Shown here piece by piece: positions 42,251 to 50,853 of a DNA stretch of 64,000 nucleotides. The position numbers and the translations under genes were made by a program. The stretch comes from Thermomicrobium sp. 4228-Ro. Lineage in GTDB: Bacteria; Chloroflexota; Chloroflexia; Thermomicrobiales; Thermomicrobiaceae. Positions within the stretch are counted from its first letter, which is position 1. Every line of letters starts with the position of its first letter. The stretch is taken from positions 372,001-436,000 of the forward strand of contig NZ_JAPFQM010000001.1 of the NCBI RefSeq assembly GCF_026241205.1, written 5' to 3'. Below the pieces are notes generated by a model. It searched no databases. It was not told where the DNA came from and saw only the letters and a program-made list of their open reading frames with translations.

Positions 42251-43795
42251 ATGATCGTTCGCCTGCACGTCGAGCCGAATGCGTATTTCGACTCCGTCGC
42301 GCTCATGGCGGTGGCAGCTGCGGCCAATCGCCGCGCTGGCGTCGACCTGGCTGCGCTGGTGATGGGTACGAGCGCGAACCTGGAACTCTTGCGTGATTCG
42401 GGTATTTGGGACGCGCGACTCGAGCAGGTGGGACCGAACGACCTCGTGATTGCTGTTCGCGCAGAGGATGAAGAGACAGCGCTCGCCGCGATCCAGTTCG
42501 CGCTGGAGGAACTGTGGCGAGCGACGCCGGTCCGGCAGGTCGCGGACACGACCATCGTCCCTCGCACTCTCCGCGGCGCGCTCCGTCTCGCCCCACAGGC
42601 GCAGGTCGTGGCTGTCTCGGTTCCTGGTCCGTATGCACCGATCGAAGCCGAGGAAGCACTCCGGGCCGGCCGTCACGTCTTTCTCTTCAGCGACAACGTT
42701 CCGATCGACGAAGAGGTGCGGCTGAAGCGGTTAGCCTCCGAACTCGGGTTACTGCTCATGGGACCCGACTGCGGCACTGCCTCCATCGCGGGACTCGGTC
42801 TCGGCTTCATGAATGCGGTCCGCCGTGGGCCGATCGGCATCGTCGCGGCGGCTGGCACCGGGCTACAACAAGTGGCTTCGCTCATCGATTGGTTCGGTTC
42901 GGGAATCAGCCATGGGATCGGTACCGGCGGACGCGACCTCGACGAGCGCGTCGGCGGCCTGACGATGGCAGCCGGACTCGCAGCGCTCGCCAGCGATCCG
43001 TCGACCGAGGTGATCGTCCTCATCTCCAAGCCTCCTGCCCCGGCTGTGGGCCAGCGCATCCTCGATCAGGCAGCTCACTGCGGAAAACCGGTCGTCGCTT
43101 GCTTCGTCGGCGGGACTGCGGAGGAGCGTACCGACGTGCAGGTGACCCGCGACCTGACGGAAGCAGCACGACTCGCCGTCCACCTCGCGACCGGCCAACC
43201 GGTCGACACCTTGGACGTACCGGGCATGGCGGAGGCACGCACTCGTCTGGCCACTGAACGGTTGCACCTGGCACCGGAACAGCGCTTCCTGCGCGGCCTC
43301 TACAGCGGCGGCACGCTCTGCGACGAGGCGATGACCATCCTGATGCCGAAGATCGGTGCCATCCATTCCAACGTTCCGTTGCGACCGGAATGGCGGCTCG
43401 CCGATCCCCACTGGAGCACAGGCCACACTTTCGTCGACCTCGGCTCGGACGAGTTCACGGTCGGTCGCCCGCATCCGATGATCGACCAGACGATCCGGAT
43501 CGAGCGTCTGTTGCGCGAGGCCGACGATCCGACTGTCGCTGGGATCGTCCTCGACGTCGTCCTCGGTTACGGCGCCGCCGCCGATCCCGCCGCTGAACTC
43601 GCGCCGGTTATCGCTGAGGCACGGGCCCGAGCCCAAGCGACCGGACGTGCCCTACCGGTCATCGTCGCACTGATCGGCACGCGCTCCGACCCGCAAGGCT
43701 TCGATCGGCAACGCGAACGACTGGAAGCCGTGGGGGCCATCGTCGTCCCCAGTAATGCCGCCGCTGCAGAACTCGCCGCCCAGTTGGCGCGGTGA
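42251..43795 (+). CDS. allF: FdrA family protein, oxamate carbamoyltransferase subunit
   Basis: 514 residues from the ATG at 42251, directly behind GGAGGGAG. FdrA resembles the alpha chain of succinyl-CoA synthetase: VSVPGPYAPIEAEEALRAGRHVFLFSDNV, LLLMGPDCGTASIAGLGLGF and GPIGIVAAAGTGLQQVASLI. FLRGLYSGGTLCDEAM begins the second half. In E. coli, FdrA, YlbE and YlbF together form oxamate transcarbamylase; FdrA is the putative phosphate/carbamoyl-handling subunit (inference from fold). allG follows after 20 nt. Confidence 0.88.
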   Translation: MIVRLHVEPNAYFDSVALMAVAAAANRRAGVDLAALVMGTSANLELLRDSGIWDARLEQVGPNDLVIAVRAEDEETALAAIQFALEELWRATPVRQVADTTIVPRTLRGALRLAPQAQVVAVSVPGPYAPIEAEEALRAGRHVFLFSDNVPIDEEVRLKRLASELGLLLMGPDCGTASIAGLGLGFMNAVRRGPIGIVAAAGTGLQQVASLIDWFGSGISHGIGTGGRDLDERVGGLTMAAGLAALASDPSTEVIVLISKPPAPAVGQRILDQAAHCGKPVVACFVGGTAEERTDVQVTRDLTEAARLAVHLATGQPVDTLDVPGMAEARTRLATERLHLAPEQRFLRGLYSGGTLCDEAMTILMPKIGAIHSNVPLRPEWRLADPHWSTGHTFVDLGSDEFTVGRPHPMIDQTIRIERLLREADDPTVAGIVLDVVLGYGAAADPAAELAPVIAEARARAQATGRALPVIVALIGTRSDPQGFDRQRERLEAVGAIVVPSNAAAAELAAQLAR

Positions 43796-43815
43796 AACGG
43801 GAGGAGGAGTGAACG

Positions 43816-45264
43816 ATGAGCGAGCAGATCCGCGCGTTGTTGCAGGACAAACCGAATGTGATCAACGTCGGGCTCGAACTGTTCGCGCAAGCGGTCCGCC
43901 AACAGGGCGGCGCTGTCCAATCGGTGGACTGGAAGCCACCGTTGGTCGAGCCAGCCCGGGGCGCACTTCCGCTCTTCAACGATCCATTAATCGCTGCGGC
44001 GAACCAGGACGCAGTGACCCGGATGATGCGCGCCCAGCCGGTGGTCGTCGGTGTCGCCCGGGCCCGCGACGTCATCCCCGGTATGACCGAGCGCACGTTC
44101 CTCCACGCCGGACCGCCGATCGACTGGCAGCACGCTTCCGGCCCCTTACGTGGAGCGCTGATCGGTGGCATGCTGTTCGAAGGTTTCGCCACCACGCCGG
44201 AAGAGGCGATCCGCAAACTCGAATCCGGCTACATCGAACTCGCTCCCAACCACGAGCACAGTGCGGTCGGTCCGATGGCCGGTGTGATCACGCCGTCCAT
44301 GCCGGTGTACATCGCGGTCAATGCCAGCGGTGAGAACCGCGCCTACACCAACTTCAACGAAGGCATCGGTAAGGTGATGCGGATGGGAGCCTACGCGCCC
44401 GAAGTCATCGACCGGTTGCGCTGGATCAGTACAGTGCTGGCGCCGCTGGTGGGCCGAGCGCTCGAGCGGAGTGGCGGCATCGACTTGCGGAACATCATCG
44501 CCCAGGCACTGCAGATGGGCGACGAGTGTCACAATCGCAACAAGGCCGCGACATCGCTCTTCTATCGCGAGATCGCACCCTACCTGGTCGAATGCGATGC
44601 GCCGACTTCCGACATCGCCGCGGTGCTGCGCTTTATCAACGCCAACGACCACTTCTTCGTCAACCTGGCGATGGTCGCTGCGAAGGTGATGGCTGATGCC
44701 GCACACGATGTGCCGGGTAGCACGCTGGTGACCACGCTGTCACGGAACGGGACGGAGTTCGGTATTCGGGTCTCCGGCCTCGGGAATCGCTGGTTCACTG
44801 GCCCGGCCAACGTGCCGCGCGGTCTCTACTTCGCCGGTTTCGGACCGGACGACGCCAACCCTGACATCGGCGACAGCGCCATAACCGAGACAGCTGGCTT
44901 CGGTGGTTTCGCGCTGGCCGGTGCCCCCGCCATCGTCCAGTTCATCGGCGGCACTCCGGTCGATGCAGTTCGTGCGACGCTCGAGATGTACGAGATCACG
45001 GTCGCCGAGCACGAGATTTTCCGCATCCCAGCGCTGGATTTCCGTGGCACCCCCGTCGGCATCGACCTCCGTGCTGTCATCCGCAGTGGCGTTCTCCCCG
45101 TCATCGATACCGGGATCGCGCACCGCGAACCGGGCATCGGGCAGGTCGGAGCCGGAATCGTTCGCCCTCCGGAGCGTTGTTTCGTCGAGGCGTATCGGGC
45201 CGTCGAACGAGCGTACCTCACCGGAACCTTTCGGAACGCCGAAGCCACCGAAAGGAGCAGGTGA
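43816..45264 (+). CDS. allG: DUF1116 protein, oxamate carbamoyltransferase subunit AllG-like
   Basis: 482 residues with GGGAGGAGG upstream. It matches DUF1116 (YlbE): NVINVGLELFAQAVRQQGG, FLHAGPPIDWQHASGP, MAGVITPSMPVYIAVN, QMGDECHNRNKAATSLFYRE and ANDHFFVNLAMVAAK. It is a subunit of oxamate transcarbamylase with AllF and AllH. Its stop overlaps the carbamate kinase start (TGATG), a sign of tight co-translation. Confidence 0.9.
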   Translation: MSEQIRALLQDKPNVINVGLELFAQAVRQQGGAVQSVDWKPPLVEPARGALPLFNDPLIAAANQDAVTRMMRAQPVVVGVARARDVIPGMTERTFLHAGPPIDWQHASGPLRGALIGGMLFEGFATTPEEAIRKLESGYIELAPNHEHSAVGPMAGVITPSMPVYIAVNASGENRAYTNFNEGIGKVMRMGAYAPEVIDRLRWISTVLAPLVGRALERSGGIDLRNIIAQALQMGDECHNRNKAATSLFYREIAPYLVECDAPTSDIAAVLRFINANDHFFVNLAMVAAKVMADAAHDVPGSTLVTTLSRNGTEFGIRVSGLGNRWFTGPANVPRGLYFAGFGPDDANPDIGDSAITETAGFGGFALAGAPAIVQFIGGTPVDAVRATLEMYEITVAEHEIFRIPALDFRGTPVGIDLRAVIRSGVLPVIDTGIAHREPGIGQVGAGIVRPPERCFVEAYRAVERAYLTGTFRNAEATERSR

Positions 45265-46205
45265 TGAAGCGCCTCGTCGTCGCGCTCGGTGGAAACGCCA
45301 TCATTCAGGCGGGACAGCGCGGTACCGCGGAGGAGCAGCAAGCGAATGTCGATCTCACCTGCCGTCAGCTCGCCGAACTGGTCGCAGCTGGTTACGAACT
45401 GATCATCACTCACGGGAACGGCCCGCAGGTGGGCAACTTGCTCGTCAAGAACGAGCTCGCCCGCGAAGTCGTCCCGCCCGTCCCTCTCCACTGGTGCGTC
45501 GCCCAAACGCAAGCGACGATCGGCTTCATGATCCAGCAGGCACTCGGGGCTGAACTGCAGCAGCGCGGTATCGAGCGCGTCGTGGCGACGCTGGTCACCC
45601 GTACCGAGGTGAGTCCGGACGACCCCGCCTGGCGTGAGCCGACCAAGCCGATCGGACTCTACTACCCGGAAGAACGCGCTCGCGCGATCATGGCTGCGAC
45701 CGGTCAGGTCTGGAAGCCTCAGGGATCGCGCGGCTGGCGGCGCGTCGTGCCGTCACCCGACCCGATCGCCATCGTCGATCGGCCAGCGATCGAGCTGCTC
45801 CTGGGGGCAGGGGCGATCGTCGTGGCCTGCGGCGGTGGCGGAATACCGGTCGTCCGTCGCACTGACGGGCGTTACGAGGGCGTCGAGGCAGTCATCGACA
45901 AGGATCTGGCCGCTGCGCTCCTCGCACACGAACTCGGCGCGGACGCACTCGTTATTCTCACGGACGTTCCCTCCGTCATGCTCTACTACGGAACTCCGGA
46001 GGCGCGTCCGCTCGAGAAGGTGACGGTCGAGGAGCTACGCCGCTATCAGGCCGATGGGCACTTCGCCTCCGGCAGTATGGGCCCGAAAGTCGAAGCAGCG
46101 ATCCGCTTCGTCAGCAGGAAGCCGGGCCGGCGCGCGGTCATCGCGGCTCTCGACCACGCGCGCGAGGCGGTCGAGGGGAGAAGCGGGACACAAGTCATCG
46201 GTTGA
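45264..46205 (+). CDS. allK: Carbamate kinase
   Basis: 313 residues from the ATG at 45264, with AAAGGAGCAGG upstream. It uses carbamoyl phosphate to phosphorylate ADP, leaving carbamate that decays to CO2 and ammonia. Motifs are RLVVALGGNAI, ITHGNGPQVGNLL, IVACGGGGIPVV, AVIDKDLAAALLA and FASGSMGPKVEAAI. The arcC-type enzyme is encoded here with AllF/AllG, not with arginine deiminase genes, so it should drain the transcarbamylase reaction and yield one ATP. A short inverted repeat (46205-46232) follows the stop and may terminate the operon. Confidence 0.93.
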   Translation: MKRLVVALGGNAIIQAGQRGTAEEQQANVDLTCRQLAELVAAGYELIITHGNGPQVGNLLVKNELAREVVPPVPLHWCVAQTQATIGFMIQQALGAELQQRGIERVVATLVTRTEVSPDDPAWREPTKPIGLYYPEERARAIMAATGQVWKPQGSRGWRRVVPSPDPIAIVDRPAIELLLGAGAIVVACGGGGIPVVRRTDGRYEGVEAVIDKDLAAALLAHELGADALVILTDVPSVMLYYGTPEARPLEKVTVEELRRYQADGHFASGSMGPKVEAAIRFVSRKPGRRAVIAALDHAREAVEGRSGTQVIG

Positions 46206-46335
46206 CCCGGTACCAGCGAGAAAGAACCGGGTACAGAACGGCCAGAATGCGATCGTCCGGCACTACTGGTTCTTCTGCACTCTTGTGCCCCATCATCGGA
46301 CGGTCGATGCTCCTCGGTAGCGAGGAGGGCGGCCG

Positions 46336-48066
46336 TTGCGGAACACGAACACGTCGATTCTCCGGCCGATTCCGAGAGCGCCAGGCGCGTACCGAACCAC
46401 CCGTGACGGTACGCGCCGTCGCGGTACCTGGAGCGGCGTGGCCGCTTTCCTCCGATACACCACGGCGTTGCTTCTGCTCGGCGGTGTGCTCCTCGTCCTC
46501 GCGCTCAGCTGGCGTGGCCAGTCAGAAGCCATCACCAGCCCGGTGTTGCTCGGTCGGTATGACGAGGCGAGGCTTCACGCGCTCGCGACGGACGGACTGA
46601 GCGTCGCTTTCGTCCGGTCTTCGGGAGAGACCGAAACGCTGACCGTGCGTCCCATCGACCAACCGGACGAGCGCATCCTGGCGGTCACGCCCGGCCACAT
46701 CGCTGTCGTCGCCGTCTCTGGTGACGTCGTGGCCTGGCAAGAACACGACTGCGAAAGCTGTCCTGGCCGCCTTCAGGTTCGCCGCTGGACGGACGGTCAG
46801 GACATCACGCGTGCCAGCACGAACGACGAGCGGTTGCCAGTGCTGTGGCAGCGTTGGCTCGCCTGGGTATCTCGGAACGGGCATGACCGCGTGTACGCTG
46901 CCGATCTCTCGAGCCCACAGCGGACGGTCGTCGTGGCAGCAGTGGGGAGTGACGACGTCACGATTCGTTCTATCCAGTTGAACGACGGCCGACTCTCTTG
47001 GCTCGAAGTCTCGACCGGAGACACCTGGCGCATTCGGACACAGCCGGTTGCCTCACCGGGCGAGACGGCGACGCTCCTGGAAGGGGACGGTGCACCGCCT
47101 GCGTTTCTCGTTGCCGGCGACACGATCGTGACCATCACTGACGCGATGACGGTTCGGAACCGTGACCGGGTACTGCAACTCGGTAGCCCACCGAGGCCTG
47201 CTCTGGTCGCCAGCGATGGCCAGTACCTGTTCTGGCTAGATTCGTCACCTCCGGGTCAGACCGCGCCGGCGATCGTCGCCTTCGATACCGAGAGCAGGAG
47301 TCGCTTCATCGCTGTACCAGAGGCAGGAGACATCGAGGCGCTCGCTGCTGGCGGTGGTTGGCTGATCTGGTCGGAACGTACGAAGGCGGGCAGCGTCCTC
47401 TGGGGTGCACCACTCGTCGACCTCCTGCCGACTGCACCTCGTTCCGCGCCGGAAGGGGAAAATCCGCACTGGCGCTACTTTCCCGAAACAGGCCACTATC
47501 TTGCCAATGGTTTCCGCCGTTTCTGGGAGCACTACGGTGGAGTCGAACTCTTCGGCTATCCGATTTCCGAAGAGTTCGACGAACTGGATCCTGAAACCGG
47601 GCAGTTCCGGACGGTCCAGTATTTCGAGCGTGCCCGCTTCGTCTGGGCCCCCGCCGACGCTGCTTCTCTCGATGGCGTCGTGCTCGACCGCCTCGGTGTC
47701 GAGCTCGCCGAGCAGCTCGGCCTGACCCAGACTCGTGCGTTCCGTGTACCGAACACCGCCACATTCTCGCCGGGCGCCTGCCGTCGATTCGAGGAGACAG
47801 GTCATACGCTATGTGGGGGGTTCTTGGCTGCCTGGCAGCGCAGCGGAGAGTTCCTCGCACCTGGCAAAACCCTCTCCAGCGAGGAAGCAGCTGTTCGCTT
47901 CACCGGACTTCCCATCAGCGAACCGATCGCCTTGCCCGACGGGTCGATAGCCCAGTACTTCGAACGAGCTCGCCTCGAGTATCGAAGCGGACGCGATGGA
48001 GGCGGGTTCGTCGAGCGCGGTCGCATCGGTGCCGAGATCTTGCGCGAGCGCGGCTGGCTACCCTAG
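46336..48066 (+). CDS. Membrane-anchored protein with C-terminal FGYP modules
   Basis: 576 residues; TTG start behind GAGGAGGGC. A basic cytoplasmic N-terminus is followed by one membrane helix (residues about 41-58, TTALLLLGGVLLVLALSW). Residues 70-360 contain repeated beta-strand units (for example VVAWQEHDCESC, LAWVSRNGHDRVYAADL, LSWLEVSTGDTWRI), possibly a beta propeller. Residues 376-575 hold two FGYP modules: [32 protein letters not shown] and QYFERARFVW, then a divergent copy with FTGLPISEP and QYFERARLEY. It is exposed outside the cell. No catalytic residues are recognised. Confidence 0.75.
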   Translation: MRNTNTSILRPIPRAPGAYRTTRDGTRRRGTWSGVAAFLRYTTALLLLGGVLLVLALSWRGQSEAITSPVLLGRYDEARLHALATDGLSVAFVRSSGETETLTVRPIDQPDERILAVTPGHIAVVAVSGDVVAWQEHDCESCPGRLQVRRWTDGQDITRASTNDERLPVLWQRWLAWVSRNGHDRVYAADLSSPQRTVVVAAVGSDDVTIRSIQLNDGRLSWLEVSTGDTWRIRTQPVASPGETATLLEGDGAPPAFLVAGDTIVTITDAMTVRNRDRVLQLGSPPRPALVASDGQYLFWLDSSPPGQTAPAIVAFDTESRSRFIAVPEAGDIEALAAGGGWLIWSERTKAGSVLWGAPLVDLLPTAPRSAPEGENPHWRYFPETGHYLANGFRRFWEHYGGVELFGYPISEEFDELDPETGQFRTVQYFERARFVWAPADAASLDGVVLDRLGVELAEQLGLTQTRAFRVPNTATFSPGACRRFEETGHTLCGGFLAAWQRSGEFLAPGKTLSSEEAAVRFTGLPISEPIALPDGSIAQYFERARLEYRSGRDGGGFVERGRIGAEILRERGWLP

Positions 48067-48273
48067 ATCAGCACTCGGCGTGCCGACGCCCCACTGGATC
48101 GTCTGGCCCAGACAATGCTGGGCTCCACTCGATCAGCCCCGAGCCGTTCGCCTACTGAATACCGCATACGCTGCTCACCTGGCTACACTTCGCTCCGTGC
48201 GCCCCCACGTGACAGCGACGTGCACACTCGGTATGCTCGACACTGTCGAGTACCGGCGGGGGAGGGAACCGAG

Positions 48274-49044
48274 ATGGTGTTCCAAGATCCGTATTTCCAC
48301 GCGTTCCGTCGCAAACTCGCCGCCACGCCATACGAGGAGGCCCGACGGCGCCTCACGACGCAACTCCAAGCGGCTGCACGCACGATAGCGCGGCCGCCGC
48401 ACCTCTCAGCGGACGAGATCGAGCAGCGTGAGCGCTGGCTCTATCGCGAGGGACTCGATCTCTACCTCCCTATCTTGCGCACGGTCTACCGAGCCATCGC
48501 GCGCGAGGTCGCCGCCGGGCTCGTCGAGCCGGAGGACCTCGATGCTGAAGAGCTCGCCTTCGCTACCTATCAGCGTGCACTCGACGAGATCCGGCGCCTG
48601 CCGCACCTCCCGCGTGACCGTTTCGCCTGGCTGCGCCACTTGGCACGGGACACCGTGCACCGTGTCGCACTGGAGCGACACAGCCAGCGCCACCGTCCAT
48701 CCGAGACGCGCACGCCCCCGGCTCCGCAAGAGCATCGGCCACCCAGCCAGCCGGTCCTGGCACGACTCGAAGCAGTGTTCGGGGATCCCGATCTCCCGCT
48801 CCCGGACGATCTGCTGCAGGACGAGGCAGCACGGCGAATACTCGATTCCTTGCTCGAGCGACTTCCCGACCAGTGGCGCGAACTCTACTTGCTCTCGGTG
48901 CTCGATCGCTGGGACGACGAACGGATCGCTGCCGTGACCGGACTCCTCCCGGACGAAGTCCGGGCCATCGTTCGGGCGACCGCTCGCTTTCTCCATGCGT
49001 GGCTGCACGAGCTGGCCAGCGAGCAGGCGCCGAGAGAGGGGTGA
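48274..49044 (+). CDS. Sigma-70-family-like protein
   Basis: 256 residues from the ATG at 48274, with GGGGGAGGGA upstream. The order resembles an ECF sigma factor: a helical region-2-like part (VEPEDLDAEELAFATYQRALDEI, RFAWLRHLARDTVHR), a Pro-rich linker, and a region-4-like end (LLERLPDQWRELYLLSVLDRWDDERIAAVTG, then an HTH-like helix pair). The conservation is low, so promoter recognition is inference. The stop is 4 nt from the polX start, implying one transcript. No anti-sigma factor is adjacent. Confidence 0.55.
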   Translation: MVFQDPYFHAFRRKLAATPYEEARRRLTTQLQAAARTIARPPHLSADEIEQRERWLYREGLDLYLPILRTVYRAIAREVAAGLVEPEDLDAEELAFATYQRALDEIRRLPHLPRDRFAWLRHLARDTVHRVALERHSQRHRPSETRTPPAPQEHRPPSQPVLARLEAVFGDPDLPLPDDLLQDEAARRILDSLLERLPDQWRELYLLSVLDRWDDERIAAVTGLLPDEVRAIVRATARFLHAWLHELASEQAPREG

Positions 49045-49048
49045 CACC

Positions 49049-50794
49049 ATGCGGAGAAACGAGGAAGTCGCAGTCCTACTCGAACATATCGCAGAACTCT
49101 TGATGCTGAAGAACGAAAATCCGTACAAGATCCGCGCTTACACGATTGCCGCTCAGAATATCCGCGACCTGGACGCCGACATCGAAGAGTTCGCCCGCCA
49201 GGGTAGGCTGGACGAGATTCCCGGTGTCGGTAAGGCGATCGCGGCGAAGATCGAGGAGTACCTGCGTACCGGAAAACTCGAATATTACGAGGAGCTGAAG
49301 CGAGAAGTGCCGGTTCAAGCCGTCAACCTCCTCGAAGTCCCTGGCATCGGCCCCGCTCGCGCGCACGTCTTGTACGAAAAGCTCGGCATTACGACCATCC
49401 AGCAGTTGTTGGAGGCAGCCCAGAATCATAAATTGTGCAAGTTACCCGGTTTCGGCGAAAAACTCGAGGAGCGGATCGCGCGCGAGGCAGCCCGCTTGAT
49501 GCAGCGGACCAAGCGTCTCCTCCTCGGTGTCGCCCTGCCAGTCGCGGAAACCGTCGTCTCCTTGTTGCGTGACGAGCCAGCAGTGCGGGCGATCGCTCCT
49601 GCCGGCAGCCTGCGACGGATGAAGGAGACGATCGGCGATATCGATATTCTCGTCGCGTCCGATCGCCCCGAGGAGGTCGTTCAAGCATTCACGCATTTGC
49701 CGATCGTGAAGGAAGTCCTCGCCGTCGGCCCGACCCGGCCATCGATTCTCACCCGCGAAGACCTGCAAGTCGACCTGCGGGTCGTTCATCCCGACGAGTA
49801 CGGATCGGCGCTCCTCTACTTCACTGGATCGAAGGAACACAACATCGCACTCCGTTCCATGGTCCAGGAGCGTGGTTGGAAGCTTTCCGAGTACGGGCTC
49901 TTCGACGAGACCGGTAAGCGACTGGCTAGCCGCACGGAAGAGGAGATTTACACGACTCTCGGCATGGACTGGATCCCTCCTGAACTCCGCGAGAACCGCG
50001 GTGAGATCCAGGCCGCGCTCGAGCACCGGCTGCCCAAACTGGTGGAACTGTCGGAGATACGGGGCGATCTCCACGCCCATACCGACTGGAGCGACGGGCA
50101 CGATTCCCTCGAGCGCATGGTCCAGGCAGCGATCACCCGCGGGTACGAGTACATCGTCATCTCCGACCATTCGCCCTCGCTCACCGTCGCCAGAGGGCTG
50201 ACGCCCGAGCGCCTGCGCGAGCAACGGCAACGTATCGACGAGCTCAACGAGCGCTACGCGCCGTTCCGGATTCTTCAGGGAGCCGAAGTCAACATCCACC
50301 CTGACGGCTCGCTCGACTATCCTGACGAGGTGCTCGCCGAGCTCGACGTGGTGATCGTCTCGGTCCACAGCGCCTTCGACTTACCCGAGGAACGCATGAC
50401 CGAGCGAGTCATCCGTGCTCTGGCGAACCCGCACGTCGATCTGCTCGGCCATCCGACCGGGCGACTCCTCAACTCTCGCCTGCCGTATGCCCTCGACCTC
50501 GATGCTGTGCTCGAGGCAGCTGCTGAATTCGGGGTCGCGATCGAAGTCAACGGGCAGCCCGATCGCCTGGATCTGCCCGATATTTGGGTGCAACGCGCCA
50601 TCCAGCGCGGTGTGCTCATCGCCTGCACCAGTGACGCCCACTCGGCACGACAGTTGGAGAATATGCGCTGGTCGGTCGCGACCGCGCGTCGCGGCTGGGC
50701 GGAGACACGGCACGTGCTCAATACGCGCTCGCTGTCCGATTTGCTCGAGTGGCTCGGGCGACATCGCGCCGCACGACGAAGGAACCAGGACTAG
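49049..50794 (+). CDS. polX: PolX-type DNA polymerase/3'-5' exonuclease
   Basis: 581 residues from the ATG at 49049. It is a family X polymerase for gap filling in repair. The N-terminal helix-hairpin-helix units (EIPGVGKAIAAKIEEYL, VPGIGPARAHVLYEKL) bind DNA. The nucleotidyltransferase palm shows GSLRRMKETIGDIDILV with two catalytic Asp. The C-terminal PHP exonuclease retains its metal ligands: GDLHAHTDWSDG, VISDHSPS, GAEVNIHPDGS, VSVHSAF, LLGHPTGRL and CTSDAHS. Length and order match bacterial PolX. Confidence 0.95.
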   Translation: MRRNEEVAVLLEHIAELLMLKNENPYKIRAYTIAAQNIRDLDADIEEFARQGRLDEIPGVGKAIAAKIEEYLRTGKLEYYEELKREVPVQAVNLLEVPGIGPARAHVLYEKLGITTIQQLLEAAQNHKLCKLPGFGEKLEERIAREAARLMQRTKRLLLGVALPVAETVVSLLRDEPAVRAIAPAGSLRRMKETIGDIDILVASDRPEEVVQAFTHLPIVKEVLAVGPTRPSILTREDLQVDLRVVHPDEYGSALLYFTGSKEHNIALRSMVQERGWKLSEYGLFDETGKRLASRTEEEIYTTLGMDWIPPELRENRGEIQAALEHRLPKLVELSEIRGDLHAHTDWSDGHDSLERMVQAAITRGYEYIVISDHSPSLTVARGLTPERLREQRQRIDELNERYAPFRILQGAEVNIHPDGSLDYPDEVLAELDVVIVSVHSAFDLPEERMTERVIRALANPHVDLLGHPTGRLLNSRLPYALDLDAVLEAAAEFGVAIEVNGQPDRLDLPDIWVQRAIQRGVLIACTSDAHSARQLENMRWSVATARRGWAETRHVLNTRSLSDLLEWLGRHRAARRRNQD

Positions 50795-50853
50795 CGGCGC
50801 GACCAAACGACTACCGACTCGTTCACTGTCAAAGCGCTCGCACGGTGCTCGAC

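Noticed and set aside
40826-42676. 616-codon open frame on the - strand
   Set aside because: It is antisense to allH and the allF 5' region and crosses the promoter and terminator; content is Arg/Glu-rich low-complexity with no motif.
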